Shown piece by piece: positions 6,067-9,085 of a stretch of 9,085 nucleotides of DNA. The position numbers and the translations under genes are program-made. Below the pieces are notes generated by a model that saw only the letters and a program-made list of their open reading frames with translations, did not search any database and was not told where the DNA came from. The stretch lies in assembly GCA_001805695.1 (NCBI GenBank), contig MHGT01000013.1:6265-15349 (forward strand). Reading direction: 5' to 3'. The stretch's first letter is position 1; every line of letters begins with the position of its first letter. This DNA is from Omnitrophica WOR_2 bacterium RIFCSPHIGHO2_02_FULL_67_20. Its GTDB lineage: Bacteria; Omnitrophota; Gorgyraeia; Aquiviventales; Aquiviventaceae.

Positions 6067-6227
6067 AGTGAGTTGTCGTGTAACTGCGACGGGCTAGGTG
6101 ATGTTACCTTGCTTCACCAATGCTTCAAGACGCGATCAGAATACCTTTCAGCCGTACCATCGCCAGGATGCTACTACGAGGGACCCGCCGAACATCGCCC
6201 TCGTTGGAGGAAGGGTTCGCCTCCGGC
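6067..6227. other. Intergenic stretch between the WD40 gene and the comEC-side terminator
   Basis: This 161-nt region has no supportable gene. On the minus strand it holds several very short frames. One ends ...SRLEALVKQGNIT with TAG at 6096-6094, 27 nt before the terminator stem, and is preceded directly by an in-frame TGA. This could be the remnant 3' end of a lost gene or simply leader sequence. I see no clear sigma-70 promoter or known riboswitch fold. Confidence 0.3.
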
Positions 6228-7376
6228 TCAATCGTTCACCAATTCGAAGTGAAGAATTACGCCACGATCTGTCCCCGCAACGAACGAGCCGCCATCGGGA
6301 GCGAACGCAAGGGTATAGACGAGATCGTTACTGGTGGTGAGATCAATGCGGTCGACTTGTTCGCCGTTCGCAGCATTCCAGAATCTGATCGTGTGATCCT
6401 CGCTTCCTCCAGAGATCAATAGCCTGCCATCAGGAGAAAATGCCACGGAGGACACCCTGCCGTTATGCCCCTGAAAAACGAGGAGTTCCTCGCCCGTAGC
6501 GGCATCCCACAGCCTGATGTTCGAGTCCGAGTTCCCTGCAGCTACCAACTGACCATCAGGGGAAAAGATCGCCTGACTCCATGCCCCTCTTGATTTCAGA
6601 AGGAATAGCCAGCGCCCACGTTTCATTCGGAACGCTCTGACTAACTTCCCGCTGGCTACTTCCCAAAGCGTCGGCGGTTCGTAAGAACTCGCGGAAAGCG
6701 CCAACCGTCCTTCGGGAGAAAACGCAATTGAACGCACCCCAAATCCTACGTTGAACGTCCGCAACTCCTCCCCACTTGCTCCATCCAGCAGCCTCAGCCC
6801 TGGTTCCTCGCTCGTGCCGACAAGGACGAAGTTCCCATCTGGGGAAAAAGCAACAGCGTCAACCATTCGATACTCCACGTTCTTGACTTCCTTGAGCGTA
6901 CGGACTTCCTCGCCAGTGGCCACCGCCCAAAGCCTCACTGTCCCATCTGTGCTTCCCGAAAGCGCAAACCTCCCATCTGGGGAAAAAGCTACAGAGTTCA
7001 CGCGCCGAGTGTGTCCCTGGAACACACGTACTTCCCTACCACTCGCTACACTCCACAGCTTGAGGCTTCCGCTCTCTAGATGTCCAGGTCCTGGGGCAGC
7101 GCCACCGGAAAGCACAAAAGCCCCGTCAGGTGAGAACGCAACGGACGTGATCCATCGAGGTGACTCGCGGTTGGGGTCATAGCTGCCCCATACGCCGATG
7201 AGCTTCGTGTGTTCGCTCTGCAGGAATCCGCGACATTGCGGTGGGAAGTCTCGTGCGACCACACGCCCCTCCACCTTCCGGCCGTTCTTGAGGTAGAGGG
7301 TGTCCGCAAACCCGGTGAGAGGACAGCTCGCCAGCGCGAGGAGGATGGAACAGATAAATGTAATGCGGATCGCCAT
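6228..7376 (-). CDS. Exported WD40-repeat beta-propeller protein
   Basis: The start is the ATG at 7376 (382 residues), with a GTG one codon upstream. An N-terminal signal (IRITFICSILLALASCPLTGFA) has two possible ends: a lipobox LASC (Cys18) or signal peptidase I cleavage at GFA|DT. Next is the short module DTLYLKNGRKVEGRVV (25-40), which I recognise as a common start of secreted bacterial proteins. Seven WD40 blades follow, beginning near residues 76, 126, 172, 213, 266, 308 and 353, with the recurring motif VAFSPDGR...LSG...IRLWD. Seven blades close a complete propeller, so this is probably a protein-interaction scaffold in the periplasm or on a membrane. No catalytic domain is attached. 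Base composition is clearly less GC-rich than in comEC (about 52% versus 65-75% in sampled lines). It begins 42 nt after the HicB-like gene on the same strand and probably shares its transcript. Confidence 0.85.
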   Translation of the reverse strand: MAIRITFICSILLALASCPLTGFADTLYLKNGRKVEGRVVARDFPPQCRGFLQSEHTKLIGVWGSYDPNRESPRWITSVAFSPDGAFVLSGGAAPGPGHLESGSLKLWSVASGREVRVFQGHTRRVNSVAFSPDGRFALSGSTDGTVRLWAVATGEEVRTLKEVKNVEYRMVDAVAFSPDGNFVLVGTSEEPGLRLLDGASGEELRTFNVGFGVRSIAFSPEGRLALSASSYEPPTLWEVASGKLVRAFRMKRGRWLFLLKSRGAWSQAIFSPDGQLVAAGNSDSNIRLWDAATGEELLVFQGHNGRVSSVAFSPDGRLLISGGSEDHTIRFWNAANGEQVDRIDLTTSNDLVYTLAFAPDGGSFVAGTDRGVILHFELVND

Positions 7377-7418
7377 CACGTTATCAAAAAAGCGACTTGA
7401 TGACGCATGAAGGCAGGA

Positions 7419-7640
7419 TCAGGCAAACAGCAACCGGCCTTTGGGCTCAGGGATGGGGCGCCCCTCGTCTCTGGCCGTCTCAATCCACTCTTTGATAATC
7501 ACCTCCACATTGGCCAGCGCGCCCTGATAGGTGGCGCCGTCGGCGGCGCATCCCGGCAGCTCCTGGACCTCGGCGATGAACGCCGCATCCTCAGCGCTCC
7601 AGTAGATGATGACCTCGTATCGTAGTTGTCCCTCACGCAT
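7419..7640 (-). CDS. HicB-like antitoxin-family protein
   Basis: This 73-residue protein shows the HicB RNase-H-like fold pattern: LRYEVIIYWSAEDAAFIAEV (6-25), the family signature ELPGCAADGATYQGALANV (27-45) and the helix EVIIKEWIETARDEGRPIPEP (46-66). HicB proteins normally neutralise HicA, an mRNA-cleaving toxin. No HicA-like frame is visible next to it, and the C-terminus is too short for the DNA-binding domain that some HicB proteins carry. I choose the ATG at 7640 because GGGAG and GAGG precede it; a GTG at 7649 would overlap the preceding stop by 4 nt. The gene is 5 nt after the DUF5615 toxin and is likely co-translated with it. It may be an extra antitoxin in that module or an orphan. 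Confidence 0.8.
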   Translation of the reverse strand: MREGQLRYEVIIYWSAEDAAFIAEVQELPGCAADGATYQGALANVEVIIKEWIETARDEGRPIPEPKGRLLFA

Positions 7641-7645
7641 GTTCC

Positions 7646-8032
7646 TCACTCCCGACCCTCATCTTCCTGCCCGATTGGAAGGAATCGAATCCGGTGCCGC
7701 GCTTCTTCAACGACAACCACCGCGCCATGCTCCAACGCGTTCGTCGAGTCGGCCAAGACCGTCGAGAGCCTCTCAATGACATGGGGTGTTCGGGTGTTAT
7801 GGAGCCGAAAGAGGATCACGCTGACCTTCCGTCCTCTTGCCAGCGCTGCGACTTCGCCGAAGTCAAGGTCGAAGGTGAGGATGACTCGTCGCTCGTCAAG
7901 CGCCTTGTCAAAAATCTCGCCGTTCGGTAACCGCTGGAGGCCTTCCTCTCGAAGATGCATGGCGTCGTGTCCTTGGCTTCTCAGCCACTCCACTACTCGT
8001 CCAGCCACACCCATATCAGCGAGAAAACGCAT
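7646..8032 (-). CDS. DUF5615 family PIN-like toxin
   Basis: DUF5615 proteins are PIN-like predicted ribonucleases, the toxins of DUF433-DUF5615 toxin-antitoxin pairs. The 128-residue product starts MRFLADMGV, with the conserved early acidic residue Asp6. It continues with WLRSQGHDAMHLREEGLQ (16-33) and the core motif ILTFDLDFGE (51-60), where Asp55 and Asp57 are candidate metal ligands, then VILFRLHNTRTPHVIERL (72-89) and a final strand VVVVEEARHRIRFLPIG (105-121). The family start supports the ATG at 8032. A longer GTG start at 8077 would overlap the antitoxin by 34 nt. It begins 11 nt after the DUF433 stop and is followed by the HicB-like gene. The acidic residues look intact, so the toxin is probably active. 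Confidence 0.85.
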   Translation of the reverse strand: MRFLADMGVAGRVVEWLRSQGHDAMHLREEGLQRLPNGEIFDKALDERRVILTFDLDFGEVAALARGRKVSVILFRLHNTRTPHVIERLSTVLADSTNALEHGAVVVVEEARHRIRFLPIGQEDEGRE

Positions 8033-8043
8033 GCGGCAGCGTG

Positions 8044-8259
8044 CTACGTGGTCTGCACTTGCTCCTGGGTCAGCCACGCAGCATATTCAATAGCCTGCTG
8101 CACGTCTTCCCGTTCCAGGTCAGGATACCCTTCCAGAATCTCTTCAAACGTCGCTCTATGGGCGATCTGGCCCACGATGACTGAGACGGGAATCCGCATC
8201 CCACGAATACAGGCCCGCCCTCCCATGATCTGCGGGTCAAACGTGATCCGATCAAACAT
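8044..8259 (-). CDS. DUF433 family antitoxin
   Basis: This 71-residue protein has the typical DUF433 opening ITFDPQIMGGRACIRGMRIP (5-24), followed by a helix-turn-helix-like part VSVIVGQIAHRATFEEILEG and YPDLEREDVQQAIEYAAWL (45-63). DUF433 proteins are antitoxins for DUF5615 PIN-like toxins and usually repress their own operon. The ATG at 8259 has a strong Shine-Dalgarno GGAGG 6 nt upstream, and an extended -10 promoter is close by. It is the first gene of the apparent operon DUF433, DUF5615, HicB-like, WD40. Confidence 0.9.
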   Translation of the reverse strand: MFDRITFDPQIMGGRACIRGMRIPVSVIVGQIAHRATFEEILEGYPDLEREDVQQAIEYAAWLTQEQVQTT

Positions 8260-8265
8260 GTTCCA

Positions 8266-8270
8266 CCTCC
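8266..8270 (-). promoter_or_regulatory. Ribosome binding site of the DUF433 antitoxin
   Basis: GGAGG (within GGAGGTGG) lies 6 nt before the ATG at 8259. It is among the strongest Shine-Dalgarno sequences in the window. The downstream toxin has none visible, which would favour excess antitoxin. Confidence 0.75.
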
Positions 8271-8293
8271 GGGACGCTCCGCTGCCAACTGCG

Positions 8294-8313
8294 CATGGTG
8301 CTATTATACCATG
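8294..8313. promoter_or_regulatory. Candidate operator overlapping the -10 box
   Basis: CATGGT (8294-8299) and ACCATG (8308-8313) are perfect inverted arms 8 nt apart that bracket the TATAAT box. A further CCATGG palindrome lies at 8320-8325. Such symmetry over a promoter is expected for an autorepressing antitoxin (DUF433) or for the ribbon-helix-helix protein encoded next door. The binding factor is an inference. Confidence 0.5.
8303..8311 (-). promoter_or_regulatory. Extended -10 promoter of the toxin-antitoxin operon
   Basis: On the minus strand, TGGTATAAT (8311-8303) combines a perfect TATAAT with the upstream TG of an extended -10 element. There is no good -35 at 16-18 bp, which extended -10 promoters can tolerate. 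Transcription would start near 8296, giving a leader of about 37 nt before the DUF433 ATG. Confidence 0.7.
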
Positions 8314-8622
8314 TCACTCCCATGGTCCTTTATCATTCCCGAAACTCAATCGCTCCACCGCCTCCCGCACGAGTTCTGAAATGCTTTTGCCGGACCTCTC
8401 GGCAAGCTCCCGGAGCTTGGCATCCTGCTCACGCCTAATGGTGCGCGGCACAACTCTCTCTTCATAGCCCCTGAACTTCATTTTGCCGTAGGGCTCGCTT
8501 GGCAGCCCTCTCTTGTCCACCTCGGCGAGATAGGCGTCCACCATCCTCCTGAGCGCCTCAGATTCGCTCACAGCGGACTGCTTAGCCGCATCCCTGAGCT
8601 TCCTGCCCTGTTCTGCTGTCAT
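8314..8622 (-). CDS. Tandem ribbon-helix-helix (CopG/Arc-like) protein, 5' end uncertain
   Basis: The frame carries two ribbon-helix-helix-like units. The first has TTVYFSMTAEQGRKL, then SESEALRRMVDAYLAE. The second is VVPRTIRREQDAKLRELAER with GKSISELVREAVERL. Such proteins are DNA-binding repressors, often antitoxins. The only ATG near the domain is at 8622 (102 residues), but it falls inside the first beta-strand, so that start would damage domain one. In the same frame there is no ATG, GTG or TTG further up until 8859, which lies inside the comEC fragment. The original 5' end may therefore have been lost at the junction near 8746, or a non-standard start is used. No adjacent toxin partner is apparent. 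Its stop touches the promoter region of the DUF433 operon, which it might regulate. Confidence 0.6.
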   Translation of the reverse strand: MTAEQGRKLRDAAKQSAVSESEALRRMVDAYLAEVDKRGLPSEPYGKMKFRGYEERVVPRTIRREQDAKLRELAERSGKSISELVREAVERLSFGNDKGPWE

Positions 8623-8682
8623 CGAGAAGTAGACGGTTGTGTAGTTGGTATACCGAGCGGAGAGCTTCTTAACGCTCTGTCG

Positions 8683-8688
8683 ATTATA
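8683..8688 (-). promoter_or_regulatory. Possible -10 box ahead of the ribbon-helix-helix gene
   Basis: A perfect TATAAT (8688-8683) lies about 60 nt upstream of the first ATG of the ribbon-helix-helix frame. No convincing -35 or extended TG is present. It also forms the stop (TAA, 8686-8684) of the truncated comEC frame. Confidence 0.3.
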
Positions 8689-9085
8689 GGGTAACGTGGC
8701 TTGCAGGTGTACTTTGATACTTTCTCCCCATTTGAGTTGGAACGATATGCACGGTCCCGGTGTCGACGAACGCCCGCTTGAGCCGCTCCTCGATCGGGCC
8801 GCGCTCGCCAAGGAGCAGCGAGCGCAGGAGCCCGGCGTCGCGCGCCGAGAAGGCGGCATCGATCAGCCGCTCCCAGCGCCGACGCAGGGCAAATACCGCG
8901 GCGAGGAACGGCGAGCCGCGGCCGTGCGCCAGCACGACGAACCCGTCGAAGGGCCGCACCCGCAGCATCCCGTGGATGCGCTCGCGCGCGAGTGCGGCGC
9001 GCCAGTCGTACTCGCCGGGGTTGCCCGGGGGCGGCACGCGGGACCACTCCCCTTCGACGAGGAGCTCATCGCCGTAGGCGAGCGG
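8684..9085 (-). pseudogene. comEC: Truncated second comEC (fragment; 5' side beyond the window)
   Basis: From the right edge to 8747 the minus strand encodes a ComEC segment aligning without gaps to residues 179-290 of the intact ComEC in this window, including YGDE, VEGEWSRVP, PGNPGEYDW, RIHGMLRVRPFDG and AFVDTGTVH. By hand count about 80 of 112 positions agree (roughly 70%), so it is a diverged paralogue or xenologue, not a recent duplicate. Homology stops after TGTVH, just before the HLLVISG motif. The frame then runs through 20 unrelated residues to a TAA at 8686-8684. The membrane channel and metallo-beta-lactamase domains are therefore missing. The fragment is about 72% GC, while the sequence left of the break is about 55%. 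It is probably non-functional for DNA uptake. Confidence 0.85.

Noticed and set aside
7377..7418. Possible terminator between the HicB-like and WD40 genes (a TTTTTT run is present)
   Set aside because: Only a weak 5-bp stem can be drawn and the T-run lies within its loop, so it is not a proper terminator.
8763..9077. + strand frame opposite the comEC fragment
   Set aside because: Ser/Arg-rich antisense shadow of a clearly recognisable ComEC segment.

Overview
The window reads as a GC-rich chromosome segment from a diderm (LPS-bearing) bacterium. Nearly every supportable gene is on the minus strand, so transcription runs from high to low coordinates. The BamD-like protein (mature N-terminus AWVWSPQTGW, TPR repeats), the LptE-like lipoprotein and the repeat-rich gene junctions remind me of uncultivated lineages such as Omnitrophota. 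That is an impression from family memory, not a demonstrated placement.

Left part (1-6015): a tightly packed housekeeping operon, in transcription order comEC/rec2 (DNA uptake channel), an AEC-family permease, a bamD-like TPR protein (outer-membrane protein assembly), an lptE-like lipoprotein (LPS assembly) and holA (DNA polymerase III delta subunit, running off the left edge). Three junctions overlap or nearly abut: comEC/AEC share 4 nt or fewer, bamD/lptE share 1 nt (TAATG), and AEC/bamD are 51 nt apart. The notable feature is five structured repeats in this operon: an imperfect cruciform between lptE and holA, a GCAG-rich heptamer inverted repeat that encodes the lptE signal peptide, a symmetric heptamer inverted repeat that encodes the first residues of ComEC, a perfect 78-nt cloverleaf inside comEC, and a palindromic insert inside holA.

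Middle (6016-6227): a strong intrinsic terminator (13-bp stem, 3-nt loop, eight U) whose U-tract directly touches the comEC Shine-Dalgarno sequence. It may end the upstream transcript or act as an attenuator in the comEC leader.

Right part (6228-8746): a lower-GC accessory block. It holds a tandem ribbon-helix-helix regulator, then an apparent operon with its own extended -10 promoter and overlapping inverted repeat: a DUF433 antitoxin, a DUF5615 PIN-like toxin, a HicB-like protein and an exported seven-bladed WD40 protein. At 8746/8747 both GC content and homology change sharply. From there to the right edge is the 5'-side fragment of a second, diverged comEC (about 70% identical to residues 179-290 of the intact copy by hand count), cut off mid-gene. 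The block therefore looks inserted into, or recombined with, a second comEC copy. A chimeric assembly cannot be excluded from the sequence alone.
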